The notes below the pieces were generated by a model that saw only the letters and a program-made list of their open reading frames with translations, was not told the DNA's origin and ran no database searches. A program made the translations under genes and the position numbers. A DNA stretch of 64,000 nucleotides from Collimonas arenae. Its GTDB lineage: Bacteria; Pseudomonadota; Gammaproteobacteria; Burkholderiales; Burkholderiaceae_D. Positions 28,705-38,288 of this stretch are shown here, in pieces (the stretch's first letter is position 1; every line of letters starts with the position of its first letter). The DNA lies in the NCBI RefSeq assembly GCF_000786695.1, contig NZ_CP009962.1, positions 4,526,001 to 4,590,000 on the forward strand, given 5' to 3'.

Positions 28705-28962
28705 CTAGTATTTTTTCTTCAGCTGCTTTTCGAAAGCGACGTCGAGCTTGCTGACGCGCTTGGGTTTTTGCGGACCGTAGGCGTTGACAAAGCGGACGAA
28801 ATCATCCAGCTCCAGGGCTTCGCTGAGTTTGACCGGTGCGTCAAAACCGGCGTTCTGCGTCAGGTAAAACAACTCTCCCGCAGTTCGCACCATCGAATAG
28901 CGCACTTCGGTGCTACGGGCATTGAGACGTTCGACCGCAGCTGTCGCTCGGGTTGATCTCAT
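28705..28962 (-). CDS. Conserved hypothetical protein, 85 residues
   Basis: ATG at 28962 with AGGAG in good position. The product begins MRSTRATAAVERLNARSTEV, is basic and ends in a Lys-rich tail (FEKQLKKKY). It contains FYLTQNAGFDAPVKL. I do not recognise a domain. It is 6 bp upstream of the hydrolase gene on the same strand, so the two are probably in one operon. Confidence 0.6.
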   Translation of the reverse strand: MRSTRATAAVERLNARSTEVRYSMVRTAGELFYLTQNAGFDAPVKLSEALELDDFVRFVNAYGPQKPKRVSKLDVAFEKQLKKKY

Positions 28963-29010
28963 GACGCTCTCCTGATATGTTTCATTTGCTTCCAACACTG
29001 TAGTTTGATT

Positions 29011-29907
29011 TCAAAGTTCGCGCTGACTGGCAAAATGCCGTCGCCGGCCATCCAGGGGATCGGTGAAAGAAATCTCCCTCGCCAGCAGTTTCAGCGGCGC
29101 CGACCAGTCGTCGCCTTTACAGGGATACACTTCCGGATAAAAGGTATCGTTGATGATCGGTATCCCCAATGCCGCCAAATGTACACGCAGTTGGTGCTTC
29201 TTGCCGGTCAGCGGGTGCATATGGTACAGGCTACATGTTTCCCGCTGTTCTATCAGCTCAATCCGGGTCTCCGAGTTCGGCTCCCCGGCAACTTCCTGCA
29301 TCCGGAAAAACGGAACGCCATCCACCATGCGGCTACGATGCACCAGCGGCAAGGCAAGTTCCGGCCTGGTCGGCGCCAGCGCTTCATAGGTCTTATCGAC
29401 CAGCCGTTGCTGGAACAAGGACTGGTAAGCGCCGCGGCTGGCGACGTCATGGGAGAAAATCACCACGCCGGCGGTTTCGCGGTCGAGCCGGTGGATCGGC
29501 GTCAGATGCGCCAGTCCGGTCCTTTTTTTCAGACGCACCAGCAAGGTCTCGTGCAGGAAACGGCCGGTAGGGATCACCGGCAGAAAGTGCGGCTTGTCGG
29601 CCACCAGTATGCGCTCGTCCTGATAAAGAATGATTTCTTCGAATGGGATCGGCGTCTCGGCGTCCAGTTCACGGTAATAAAAAATGCACATGCCGCGCCG
29701 ATACGGACTGTCCGGCGTCAGCCGGACGCCATCGCCATCGACCACTTCGCCACGCGCCATCCGCGCTATCCAGGTTGCACGATCAATCGCACGAAAACGC
29801 TGCTCCAGGAATACCAGCAGGTTGGGCCAGCTACCAGCGGGCAGCCACAGATAGCTAGGCGCAACGCCATCTACAATCGGTAGCGGCGGTGCGGGCACCT
29901 GCGTCAT
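29011..29907 (-). CDS. RluA-family pseudouridine synthase
   Basis: 298 residues. An S4-like N-terminus (WIARMARGEVVDGDG) is followed by the catalytic domain with the RluA signature HRLDRETAGVVIFS, whose Asp is the catalytic residue, near residue 145. The C-terminal part has MHPLTGKKHQLRVHLAALG. It would isomerise uridines in rRNA or tRNA; the target site cannot be told. ATG 29907 shares one base with the stop of the upstream acetyltransferase, so they are coupled. Confidence 0.85.
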   Translation of the reverse strand: MTQVPAPPLPIVDGVAPSYLWLPAGSWPNLLVFLEQRFRAIDRATWIARMARGEVVDGDGVRLTPDSPYRRGMCIFYYRELDAETPIPFEEIILYQDERILVADKPHFLPVIPTGRFLHETLLVRLKKRTGLAHLTPIHRLDRETAGVVIFSHDVASRGAYQSLFQQRLVDKTYEALAPTRPELALPLVHRSRMVDGVPFFRMQEVAGEPNSETRIELIEQRETCSLYHMHPLTGKKHQLRVHLAALGIPIINDTFYPEVYPCKGDDWSAPLKLLAREISFTDPLDGRRRHFASQREL

Positions 29908-30398
29908 CACAACACCCGTTGCCAATAACCGACGTCGATCCAGCGATCAAATTTCTTGCCGACCTGGGCAAAATGCGCGACTTTTACATAACCCATTTTT
30001 TCATGCAAGCCGACGCTGGCCGCGTTCGGCAAGGCGATGCCGCCGATCACGGTATGTACCGGCAATTTTTCCAGTTCAGCAATCAAGGCGTTATACAACG
30101 CGGTCCCCAAACCCTTGCCCGCTGCCAGCGGCGACATATACACAGAGCTTTCCACCGCATGCTGATAGGCGGCGCGCGCGCGCCATTTGGTGGCATAGGC
30201 ATAGCCTAGAATCTGTTCTCCGTCGACGCATACCAGCCACGGCAGGTTCGCCGTGATATCAAGGATGCGCTGCCCCATCTGCTCGGGCGTCACCGGCTCG
30301 GTTTCAAAACTGATGACTGTGTCGAGTATGTAGGGATTGTAGATATGGCAAATGGCTGCTGCATCGGCGATATCGGCCGGGCGAATGATGTGGGTCAT
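29907..30398 (-). CDS. GNAT acetyltransferase (phosphinothricin/methionine sulfoximine type)
   Basis: 163 residues. The PAT/Bar-like features are FETEPVTPEQMGQRI, the ACoA segment SPLAAGKGLGTALYNALI (Q/R-x-x-G-x-G/A type) and the C-terminal GKKFDRWIDVGYWQR typical of the family. It likely N-acetylates an amino acid analogue such as phosphinothricin or methionine sulfoximine and so detoxifies it. It is upstream of the pseudouridine synthase with a 1-base overlap. Confidence 0.85.
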   Translation of the reverse strand: MTHIIRPADIADAAAICHIYNPYILDTVISFETEPVTPEQMGQRILDITANLPWLVCVDGEQILGYAYATKWRARAAYQHAVESSVYMSPLAAGKGLGTALYNALIAELEKLPVHTVIGGIALPNAASVGLHEKMGYVKVAHFAQVGKKFDRWIDVGYWQRVL

Positions 30399-30485
30399 GG
30401 CGGAAATGGATCAGGGAAGCAGGTTGCACAAACGAATACACAATCATACCCCCATTCCCTTCGCCATGACTTTGATATAGCGGGC

Positions 30486-32378
30486 TCAGCCGCGTAACGC
30501 ATCCTTGATCTGTTGCAGCGAAGCCGGATCTTCAATCGTCGTCAGATCGCCCGGATCGCGTCCTTCACAGATCGCCTGTATGGAACGGCGCAACAGCTTG
30601 CCGGAACGGGTTTTCGGCAACAGATTAACGACATAGACGTGCGCAGGCCGGCCGACGCTGCCGATCTGTTTATCGACGACGCGCATGATTTCCTCCTCCA
30701 GCGCGGCCCGCCCTTCTGCCGTGCTTTCTGCAACTTTAGGAATCACGAAAGCCACCGCCACCTGGCCTTTCAACTTGTCTTCCACGCCGACCACCGCTAC
30801 CTCGGACACGTTCGGATGGCTGGAAATGCTCTCTTCGATTTCACGCGTGCCAAGCCGGTGGCCGGCGACATTGATCACATCATCAGTGCGGCCGAGTATG
30901 AAATAGTAGCCATCTTCATCGCGGATGCCCCAGTCGAAAGTGGAATATGCCGGCCGGCCTGTCTGCGGGATAGGCGTGGCCCAATAGGTGTCGACGCAGC
31001 GCTGATCGTCGCCATAGATGGTTTGCATGCAACCGGGCGGTAACGGCCATTCGATCACTACCACGCCCTTTTCATTGGCGCCACACAGCTCGCCGGTGGC
31101 TTCATTCAGGAGCTGCACCTTATAGCCATACATTGGCACGCCCGGGCTACCCAGTTTGCTCGGCTTGTTCTCAATATTCTTGGCAATCGTCATGATCGGC
31201 CAGCCGGATTCAGTCTGCCAATAATTATCGATGATGGGTACGCCAAGCGCTTCGGAAATCCATCTGGAAGTAGTTTCGTCCAGCGGTTCGCCGGCCAGGT
31301 ACAACGCCTGCAAGGAAGACAGGTTGTACTTCTGCATGAGCTCGGGCGGCTGCTTTTTCAGTACGCGGATTGCTGTCGGCGCGGAGAACATCCGCGTGAC
31401 CTTGTATTTCTCGACGATGCTCCACCAGACACCGCCATCGGGACGGATCGGCAACCCTTCATACAGGATGGTAGCCATGCCCGCTATCAGCGGGCCGTAG
31501 ACGATGTAGGAATGGCCGACTACCCAGCCGATATCAGACGTACAGAAGAAAGTACCGCCGCCCTTGCTGCAAAAGATAGTATCCATCGACGTGGCCAATG
31601 CCACCGCATAACCGCCGACATCGCGCTGCACGCCCTTGGGCTTGCCAGTGGTGCCTGAGGTGTACAGGATATACGACACCTCATTCGATTCGAGCCAGAC
31701 TACAGGCACCTTGGCGTCGATGTGCAAGCGACGCTGCTCGGTGTAATCGACATCGCGGCCAGCCATCGTTTCCATCGCCGCCAGACCGCGGTTGACCATC
31801 AGCACATGTGCCGGCTTATGCTGCGCAAGCTTGATCGCATCGTCCAGCAAACCTTTGTAAGCCACCACTTTTCCACCGCGTGAACCGGCATCGGCCGAGA
31901 CAATCAGCTTGGGCGTGGCGTCGTCGATCCGGCTTGCGAGACTGTTGGAAGCAAAGCCGCCGAACACCACCGAATGAATAGCGCCGATACGCGCGCAAGC
32001 CAGCATGGCGAAGGTTGCCTCGGCGATCATCGGCATATAGATCAGCACGCGGTCGCCGCGGCCAACGCCGAGCGACTGCATGATGGCGGCAGTACGATTA
32101 ACCTCCGCATGCAGTTCACGGAAGGTATAGGTCTTCTCGGTATCGGTTTCGGTCGAAATCGCGATCAGCGCAGGCTGGTCGCCGCGCGTCGCTACCCAGC
32201 GGTCTACCGCGTTGTGGCAGAGATTGGTGGTGCCATCGACAAACCAGCGGGCAAACGGCGGCCGGCTATCGTCGAGCACTTGCGAAAACGGGTGATGCCA
32301 GTCGATCCTGCGCGCCTGCTCAGCCCAAAATGTGGACGGTTCATCGATCGATCGTTGATAAAAGCTGGCGAAACTCAT
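30486..32378 (-). CDS. prpE: Propionyl-CoA synthetase
   Basis: 630 residues from MSFASFYQRS with CAAGGAGAC in front of the ATG. AMP-binding enzyme motifs: YTSGTTGKPKGVQRDVGGY, the gate segment WQTESGWP and the C-terminal catalytic Lys in KTRSGKLLRR. Length and motifs match PrpE rather than Acs (about 650). It activates propionate to propionyl-CoA, the entry step of the methylcitrate cycle. It lies downstream of prpD, separated by element R3; prpB and prpC are not in the window. Confidence 0.93.
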   Translation of the reverse strand: MSFASFYQRSIDEPSTFWAEQARRIDWHHPFSQVLDDSRPPFARWFVDGTTNLCHNAVDRWVATRGDQPALIAISTETDTEKTYTFRELHAEVNRTAAIMQSLGVGRGDRVLIYMPMIAEATFAMLACARIGAIHSVVFGGFASNSLASRIDDATPKLIVSADAGSRGGKVVAYKGLLDDAIKLAQHKPAHVLMVNRGLAAMETMAGRDVDYTEQRRLHIDAKVPVVWLESNEVSYILYTSGTTGKPKGVQRDVGGYAVALATSMDTIFCSKGGGTFFCTSDIGWVVGHSYIVYGPLIAGMATILYEGLPIRPDGGVWWSIVEKYKVTRMFSAPTAIRVLKKQPPELMQKYNLSSLQALYLAGEPLDETTSRWISEALGVPIIDNYWQTESGWPIMTIAKNIENKPSKLGSPGVPMYGYKVQLLNEATGELCGANEKGVVVIEWPLPPGCMQTIYGDDQRCVDTYWATPIPQTGRPAYSTFDWGIRDEDGYYFILGRTDDVINVAGHRLGTREIEESISSHPNVSEVAVVGVEDKLKGQVAVAFVIPKVAESTAEGRAALEEEIMRVVDKQIGSVGRPAHVYVVNLLPKTRSGKLLRRSIQAICEGRDPGDLTTIEDPASLQQIKDALRG

Positions 32379-32531
32379 GCTGTCTCCTTGTTTCCTGAAA
32401 AGAATCGTAGGGTTGGAAGACTCCCAGCACAGGGCGAGCATTCCGACCATGCATGCTTCTGCGGCATGTTTTCCGCGACTACATCAACGCCAATAACAAA
32501 GCGCCCCGTCAAAGCGAGACGCAAGTCATTT

Positions 32532-32712
32532 AGAGGCTGTTGCAAACACAGATCGCCAGGCGCTCCGACGAAGACAGTACGAACAGTACGGCTAGGAGGG
32601 TGCAGCAGGGGTTTCAGACGACACTGTCGTCTGCCTGCGGAACGACCCGGGCTTGCAAGTCCGGGCGCGCCCTGCAAGGGCAACAACGCCAGGTGTGTTT
32701 GCAACAACCTCT
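32532..32712 (+). repeat. Nested-hairpin element R3 (core family I, long form)
   Basis: Arms 32532-32550 and 32694-32712 pair at 18 of 19 positions. The arm is nearly identical to that of R7. The core is CCGACGAAGACAGTACG, inner hairpin GTAC-GAACA-GTAC and GGCTAGGAGGG, then an extra 78 bp with its own hairpins (for example CAGACGACA/TGTCGTCTG at 32615-32633). The right edge meets the prpD stop codon. Confidence 0.85.
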
Positions 32713-34163
32713 TAGATCACATAGAGGTCAACATACTCGTTGACTGCCATGTCTTCCAGCTTTTTCTGATCCAGCGAGACTTCCAGGATCTTCTGTTGCT
32801 GTTTGACCGACAGCTGGCGCGCCAGGTTGATCTTGAACTTGGCTTCCAGCAGCGGAATGCCATCCTTGCGCCGCCGCGCATGGCCGATCGGGTATTCGAC
32901 CACGATTTCCTTGAGCTTCTTGCCGTCTTTGAATTCGATTGTCATTGCATTGGCAATCGAACGCTTCTCAGGATCATGGTAATCCTTGGTGAAAACCGGG
33001 TCTTCGATGCAAACGATCTTGTCGCGCAGGACGTCAATACGTTTGTCCGCAGCGACCTTGTCTTCATAGTCGCCGGCAGTCAGGCGGCCGAAAATCAGCG
33101 GCACCGCCACCATGTACTGGATGCAGTGATCGCGGTCGGCTGGATTATTCAGCGGCCCTTTTTTGTCGATGATACGGATGCAGGCTTCGTGGGTGCGGAT
33201 GGTGATCTTCTTGATGTCCTCGACCGACTTGCCTGCCTTGGCCAACTGGCCGTGCGTGGTCATGGCGGCTTCCACCGCGGTTTGCGCGTGGAATTCGGCA
33301 GGGAAGGAAATCTTGAACAGCACGTTTTCCATCACATACGATGCGTATTTACGCTGGAACTTGAATGGCTGGCCTTTGAACAATACATCGTAGAAACCCC
33401 AGGTCTTGGCGGTCAGCACGGACGGATAGCCCATTTCACCGCTCTTGGCGATCAGCGCCAGGCGCACTGCGCGCGAAGTCGCGTCGCCCGCAGCCCAGGA
33501 TTTACGCGAACCGGTATTCGGTGCATGGCGATAAGTGCGCAGCGACTGGCCATCAACCCATGCCAGCGATACCGCATTCAGGATTTCTTCACGCGCCAGG
33601 CCCATCATTTCCGCCACGACGGCGGTCGACGCAACCTTGACCAACACCACATGATCCAGGCCGACTTTATTGAAAGAGTTTTCGAGAGCGATACAGCCTT
33701 GGATTTCGTGCGCCTTGATCATGGCGGTCAGCACGTCTTTCATCTTCAGCGGCTTCTTGCCAGCGGCGATCGCATTGCGCGCGAGCCAGTCGGCGGTCGC
33801 CAGGATGCCGCCCAGGTTGTCGGACGGATGGCCCCATTCCGCCGCCAGCCAGGTGTCGTTGAAATCCAGCCAGCGGATCATGGCGCCGATATTAAAGGCT
33901 GCCTGGATCGGATCAAGCTGGAATTGCGTGCCTGGTACTTTGGCGCCGTTGGGTACGACAGTACCGGGGACAATCGGCCCCATCAGTTTCTTGCAGGCTG
34001 GATATTCCAGCGCTTCCAGACCACAACCCAAGGTATCGATCAGGCAGTTGCGCGCCGTGTCGTAGGCAACCTTGGATGTGATCTTGTATTTGGTCACATA
34101 GTCGACGATATCGACCAGCACCTTGTCGTATTTTGGGCGGACGTTGGAGATGTGAGCAGACAT
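32712..34163 (-). CDS. prpD: 2-methylcitrate dehydratase
   Basis: 483 residues, MmgE/PrpD family. Features: LIDTLGCGLEALEYPAC near the start, WLDFNDTWLAAEWGHPSDNL with the catalytic His/Asp region, and IKAHEIQGCIALENSFNK. It dehydrates 2-methylcitrate to 2-methyl-cis-aconitate in propionate breakdown. It lies upstream of prpE in the same direction; the pair is only part of the methylcitrate pathway. Confidence 0.92.
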   Translation of the reverse strand: MSAHISNVRPKYDKVLVDIVDYVTKYKITSKVAYDTARNCLIDTLGCGLEALEYPACKKLMGPIVPGTVVPNGAKVPGTQFQLDPIQAAFNIGAMIRWLDFNDTWLAAEWGHPSDNLGGILATADWLARNAIAAGKKPLKMKDVLTAMIKAHEIQGCIALENSFNKVGLDHVVLVKVASTAVVAEMMGLAREEILNAVSLAWVDGQSLRTYRHAPNTGSRKSWAAGDATSRAVRLALIAKSGEMGYPSVLTAKTWGFYDVLFKGQPFKFQRKYASYVMENVLFKISFPAEFHAQTAVEAAMTTHGQLAKAGKSVEDIKKITIRTHEACIRIIDKKGPLNNPADRDHCIQYMVAVPLIFGRLTAGDYEDKVAADKRIDVLRDKIVCIEDPVFTKDYHDPEKRSIANAMTIEFKDGKKLKEIVVEYPIGHARRRKDGIPLLEAKFKINLARQLSVKQQQKILEVSLDQKKLEDMAVNEYVDLYVI

Positions 34164-34286
34164 TATTTCCCTTGAAGGTGAAAATGAAAGCGAAATATCA
34201 AAACCAAAGCGAAAAAATTAAAGCAACATTCATCATGCCATCGCGAACATCACCAACGTCGTCCCAATCAAGATATCAGCAAAACA

Positions 34287-34682
34287 TCAGCGCAACTTGC
34301 ATTCGTTAGCCAGCTGCTGCCCCAGTTTCGAGTTGAGCAGCATCGACTTGGCAGGAATTTGAATCCATACCAGTCCGCTAGCCTTGTCTTCCAGGCGCAC
34401 AGCACCGGTCGTAGTGCTGACCGCCGTCATTGGGTAGCTGCGGCCCTTCCAGCTTAGGCTGACAGCGCCGTCCGTGCCACTGGCGAGGCTGACCTTGTTG
34501 CCCAGCTCGCAGAAAAAATTACCAGTCAGCAAATTCGCTGCAGGCGTCGGTTCAAGTTTCAGCAGGTTCGGCAAGGTTGGTTCCGGCTTGGTGTCGACCA
34601 ATGGAACGCTGGAGCCGCAGGCGGCCAGCAAGGCGGTGAGCGTCAACGCAGAAGCGATATGGAGGTAGTTACGAGCGATCAT
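34287..34682 (-). CDS. Lipoprotein, MliC-like (lysozyme inhibitor fold) candidate
   Basis: 131 residues; signal peptide with lipobox LLAAC, Cys near residue 22. The mature part starts after a Pro-rich linker and has FFCELGNKVSLASG ... SLSWKGRSYPM ... LANECK, a Cys at each end as in the MliC/PliC lysozyme inhibitor family. This resemblance is by eye and moderate. It would sit in the outer membrane. It is isolated and starts 207 bp from a possible small ORF on the other strand. Confidence 0.65.
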   Translation of the reverse strand: MIARNYLHIASALTLTALLAACGSSVPLVDTKPEPTLPNLLKLEPTPAANLLTGNFFCELGNKVSLASGTDGAVSLSWKGRSYPMTAVSTTTGAVRLEDKASGLVWIQIPAKSMLLNSKLGQQLANECKLR

Positions 34683-34888
34683 GTAGTCCCGGCCCTTAGG
34701 CAGTAAGTAAGCATTCGGATAGACAGCATCGCATAAAAAGCGACACGGCCTTCTCTCGGCTCATGCATATGCCTGTATTGCCATTTTGCATACAAGCACT
34801 ATTTGCGTTTGCCAATCGGGACAAATTTTAAATCTTCTAGGCCTGCATAATTCGCCAATGGACGAATAATATTGTTATCGATGCGTCA

Positions 34889-35113
34889 ATGGCGACAACT
34901 TCAGCCATACCGGACGGCTCGGGCACTTGCAGTGCTAGCGAATTCACCGCGGATGAAGCGGTCGAATACATGGGCGTATCGATAGCGGCTTTTCGCTGCG
35001 ATCGTAATTATCGTAAGCAAGGCAAAATCAGCGCCTCGTCGATCCTCGACACCTCGCGGCGGCATCCTCTGGCTATGCTGCACGATCTGAAGCAGGCGCT
35101 GCGCATCGTGTAA
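34889..35113 (+). CDS. Possible small DNA-binding protein, 74 residues
   Basis: The segment FTADEAVEYMGVSIAAF then RKQGKI recalls excisionase/MerR-like helix-turn-helix proteins. No ribosome site is visible and the surrounding 460 bp (34683-35149) hold no other gene. This is a weak call. Confidence 0.3.
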   Translation: MATTSAIPDGSGTCSASEFTADEAVEYMGVSIAAFRCDRNYRKQGKISASSILDTSRRHPLAMLHDLKQALRIV

Positions 35114-35149
35114 TAACAACGTCATTGCACGCTGGCAACGCCTATCGTA

Positions 35150-36679
35150 TCAATCGTCTTTGGCGCCATCGATCCCCAATTCCTGGATCTTGCGTGTAAT
35201 GGTGTTGCGGCCGATGCCAAGCCGTACCGCAGCATCGTTCTTGCGGCCATGCGTATGCCGCAAGGCGATCTTGATCAGGGCCGATTCAAATTGACGGCCC
35301 AGCACATCCATCACATCCGCGTCGCCGTTGCTGAGCATGCTCGCCGCTTCGGTTTCCAGCAGCGTGACCCAGCTTTGCCTGTCAACGCTGGCTGCAGCGG
35401 GTGCGGCAGCAACGGCAGGCTCTGCATATTGCACAGCCATGCCGACGCCGGAAGACGCTACGGAAAGATGCGGATCAAACGCTACCGGCCGGTGCGCCGG
35501 GCTTTCCAGCTGTGTGCTTTGATCGCGTCCGCTCACCAGGTCCTGCGGCAAATCCTTGATCTCCACAGTCTGGCCGGGCGCCATCACGGTGATCCAGTTG
35601 CACAGGTTTTCCAATTGCCGCACGTTACCGGGCAATTCGAGGCCGCTCATGAAGCGCATGGCGTTATCCGATACGCGCTTGCTTTCCACTCCCAGCTGTT
35701 TGGCGCTCTGGCTGAGGAAATAACGTGTCAGGATCGGGATGTCTTCGCGTCGCTCGCGCAAGCTCGGCAAGCGCAGCCGGATCACGTTCAAGCGGTGATA
35801 CAAATCTTCGCGAAACAGGCCTTCGCGCACCCGGGTCTCCAGATTCTGGTGGGTGGCGGCGATTACCCGGACATTGGCTTTCAGGGATTGATGTCCACCG
35901 ACCCGGTAAAAATGGCCGTCGGACAAGACCCGCAGCAAGCGCGTCTGCAAATCGAAAGGCATGTCGCCGATTTCGTCGAGGAACAAGGTGCCGCCTTCGG
36001 CTTGCTCAAAGCGCCCGCGGCGTGAGGCCTGTGCGCCGGTAAACGCTCCGCGCTCGTGGCCGAACAATTCGGACTCCAGCAAATCCTTCGGAATCGCAGC
36101 GGTGTTAAGCGCGATAAATGGCTGCGCAGCGCGCGGACTATGCTTGTGCAGCGCCCGCGCCACTAATTCCTTCCCGGTACCGGACTCACCGGTAATAAGC
36201 ACCGTCACGTTCGATTGCGACAGACGGCCGATGGCGCGAAACACGTCTTGCATCGCCGGCGCCTGCCCCAGGATTTCAGGCGTCTCGCTGGACGCTTGTT
36301 CGACATTCGCTTCGCGCAGGCTTTCTTCCAGTGCGCGGCGGATCAGTTCGACCGCCTTGTCGACGTCGAACGGCTTGGCAAGATACTCAAAGGCGCCGCC
36401 CTGGAACGCCGCAACGGCCGAATCAAGATCGGAAAATGCGGTGATGATAATCACCGGCACGCCGGGAAACTTGGCCTTGACTGTTTGCAGCAACTCCAGG
36501 CCGGAGGCGCCCGGCATACGAATATCGGATACCAGTACTTGGGGGGTATTGGTTTGCAGCGCCTCGATTGCATCGCGCGCATTGGAAAAACTTTTTGTGG
36601 TCAGGTTCTCGCGAGCCAATGCTTTTTCAAGCACCCATCGTATCGATTCGTCGTCGTCAACAATCCAGATTGGTTTCAT
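35150..36679 (-). CDS. ntrC: Nitrogen regulation response regulator NtrC
   Basis: 509 residues. Receiver domain with phospho-acceptor Asp52 in LVSDIRMPG, AAA+ sigma-54 activator domain with Walker A GESGTGKE around residue 168 and GAFTGAQAS around 217, and a Fis-type HTH at the C-terminus (AAVRLGIGRNTITRKIQELG). Phosphorylated by NtrB under nitrogen limitation, it activates sigma-54 promoters such as glnA. It follows ntrB after an unusually long 317 bp gap that contains element R4. Confidence 0.95.
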   Translation of the reverse strand: MKPIWIVDDDESIRWVLEKALARENLTTKSFSNARDAIEALQTNTPQVLVSDIRMPGASGLELLQTVKAKFPGVPVIIITAFSDLDSAVAAFQGGAFEYLAKPFDVDKAVELIRRALEESLREANVEQASSETPEILGQAPAMQDVFRAIGRLSQSNVTVLITGESGTGKELVARALHKHSPRAAQPFIALNTAAIPKDLLESELFGHERGAFTGAQASRRGRFEQAEGGTLFLDEIGDMPFDLQTRLLRVLSDGHFYRVGGHQSLKANVRVIAATHQNLETRVREGLFREDLYHRLNVIRLRLPSLRERREDIPILTRYFLSQSAKQLGVESKRVSDNAMRFMSGLELPGNVRQLENLCNWITVMAPGQTVEIKDLPQDLVSGRDQSTQLESPAHRPVAFDPHLSVASSGVGMAVQYAEPAVAAAPAAASVDRQSWVTLLETEAASMLSNGDADVMDVLGRQFESALIKIALRHTHGRKNDAAVRLGIGRNTITRKIQELGIDGAKDD

Positions 36680-36710
36680 ATGTTTTCTCTAACCTAGGAA
36701 CGGTAGTAGA

Positions 36711-36828
36711 ACGCGCCCGAGTGTGCTTTTATCGGGGTGCATGGCAAGGCGCGACGACGCTGCAGGGTATTCCCTGCAAGGAGAAGCAACGCGGCCAGGC
36801 GCCTCGATAAAAGTGCAATCGGGTGCGT
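36711..36828 (+). repeat. Nested-hairpin element R4 (core family I)
   Basis: Arms 36711-36734 and 36805-36828 pair at 20 of 24 positions. The core has AAGGCGCGACGACG, inner hairpin TGCAGGG-TATT-CCCTGCA (36761-36778) and AAGGAGAAGCAACGCGGCC. It lies in the ntrB-ntrC gap, a junction that is normally tight. Confidence 0.85.
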
Positions 36829-36996
36829 AACGCTTTTACTCTTTAGAGGAACGACTAGATTTCTCATATTCTCAATGTCCACATGGCTTTCCAGATTCAG
36901 GCAAGTGGTCTGCTGCCGTTTCCAGGTTCAAGCAACGCTAAGCACTTACCGAACAAGCAACTGGTTCTCGTAATCAATGCGATAACAAGACAGGCT

Positions 36997-38079
36997 TCAA
37001 GGCAGTGGTATAAGAATTCTGAAATCCGTACATCCCGGCCGGCTTTCGCATTCGATGACACCCATGTGCTGCTGCACAAAGGTTTGCGCCAGCGTTAAAC
37101 CCAAACCGCTGCCGCCATCGCGTCCCGATACCAGCGGATAGAAAATGCGTTCCTGGATCTCGACCGGAATGCCGGGTCCATTGTCGATGATATGCAAGTC
37201 TAGTGCCAGCCGGTAGCGTACCTTGGCCAGCGTCACCTGGCGTACTACCCGGGTCTGGAAAACCAGTTCGGCGTCGCCGGCCTTGATACGCTCGCTCAAG
37301 GCTTGCGCCGCGTTGTGGGCGATATTGAGAATCGCCTGTATCAGTTGTTCCTTGTCGCCACGGAATTCCGGTATCGACAAGTCGTAATCGCGCTTGATCG
37401 AAAGACCGCTGGGGAACTCGGCGACAATCAGGCTGCGCACCCGTTCGCAGACTTCGTGGATATCGACATCGCCGACGATCTGCGCTAGCCTGTGCGGCGC
37501 CAGCAAGCGGTCCACCAGCGTCTGCAAGCGGTCCGCTTCCTTGATGATAACTTGCGTGTATTCGCGCAATTCCTTGACGTGACGCTCCGGCAACTCAAGC
37601 TCCAGCAGCTGTGCCGCGCCGCGAATGCCGCCCAGGGGATTCTTGATTTCATGCGCCAGGTTGCGCACCAGTTCCTTGTTGACCTGACTCTGGTCGATCA
37701 GGCGCTCTTCCCGCTCCAGCTTCAGCTGCTGCACGTTTTCACGCAACTCAATCAGCACTGGCATCTCGGGATTGTCGAGCGCCGTAACGATCGTATCGAC
37801 CCACAAAGGCTCGCGCCCAACGCGCTCCAGGATCAGGTCCTGGCGGGAGTCATCGAACTGGTGCTCCAGCGCCTGCTGGAAAATCGCCAGCAGCTGTTCT
37901 GGATTGAGGAACAGGTCGGACAGCGTTTGCTGCTTCAGCAAACGGCAGGAACTCTCCAGCATGTTTTCTGCGGCGGCATTGGCAAACACCAGGCGCGCAT
38001 GCTGATCAAGCACCAGCACTGAAGACGCCAGCAGATCAAGGCTGGCAAGCGCATTTCGTTCGGTGGGTTTTATTGGCAT
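36997..38079 (-). CDS. ntrB: Nitrogen regulation sensor histidine kinase NtrB
   Basis: 360 residues from MPIKPTERNALASL. A PAS domain (VLVLDQHARLVFANAAAE) is followed by the H-box RNLAHEIKNPLGG, with the phosphorylated His at about residue 143, then N-box IAHNAAQALSE and G-boxes DNGPGIP and GGSGLGLTLAQ. There are no membrane helices, so it is the cytosolic kinase controlled by PII. It sits between the DUF4124 gene and ntrC. Confidence 0.95.
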   Translation of the reverse strand: MPIKPTERNALASLDLLASSVLVLDQHARLVFANAAAENMLESSCRLLKQQTLSDLFLNPEQLLAIFQQALEHQFDDSRQDLILERVGREPLWVDTIVTALDNPEMPVLIELRENVQQLKLEREERLIDQSQVNKELVRNLAHEIKNPLGGIRGAAQLLELELPERHVKELREYTQVIIKEADRLQTLVDRLLAPHRLAQIVGDVDIHEVCERVRSLIVAEFPSGLSIKRDYDLSIPEFRGDKEQLIQAILNIAHNAAQALSERIKAGDAELVFQTRVVRQVTLAKVRYRLALDLHIIDNGPGIPVEIQERIFYPLVSGRDGGSGLGLTLAQTFVQQHMGVIECESRPGCTDFRILIPLP

Positions 38080-38288
38080 CCGGGCATCCTCATGAAAAGA
38101 CCTGATTCCGACTGGCACCGCCTGCAACGGATGAGGTTGCACGCGGCAAGGCACGATGCGCCGCTGTCATGGGAAGTATCTTGGTGATTGAAATGGTGCA
38201 TTTTCCGAGCATAACAAGCTTTGTAAGCGATGTCGGTGGGTAAAACGCCGGATTGCAACAAATTGGTGCATCCGGTACTTCCTTATCC

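Noticed and set aside
31974-34175. 733-codon plus-strand ORF
   Set aside because: It is antisense to both prpE and prpD and runs straight through element R3 and the intergenic gap, so it is not a real gene.
36711-36828. Insertion sequence remnant
   Set aside because: No transposase fragment and no clear target duplication can be seen; the arms do not match a terminal repeat shared with the other copies.
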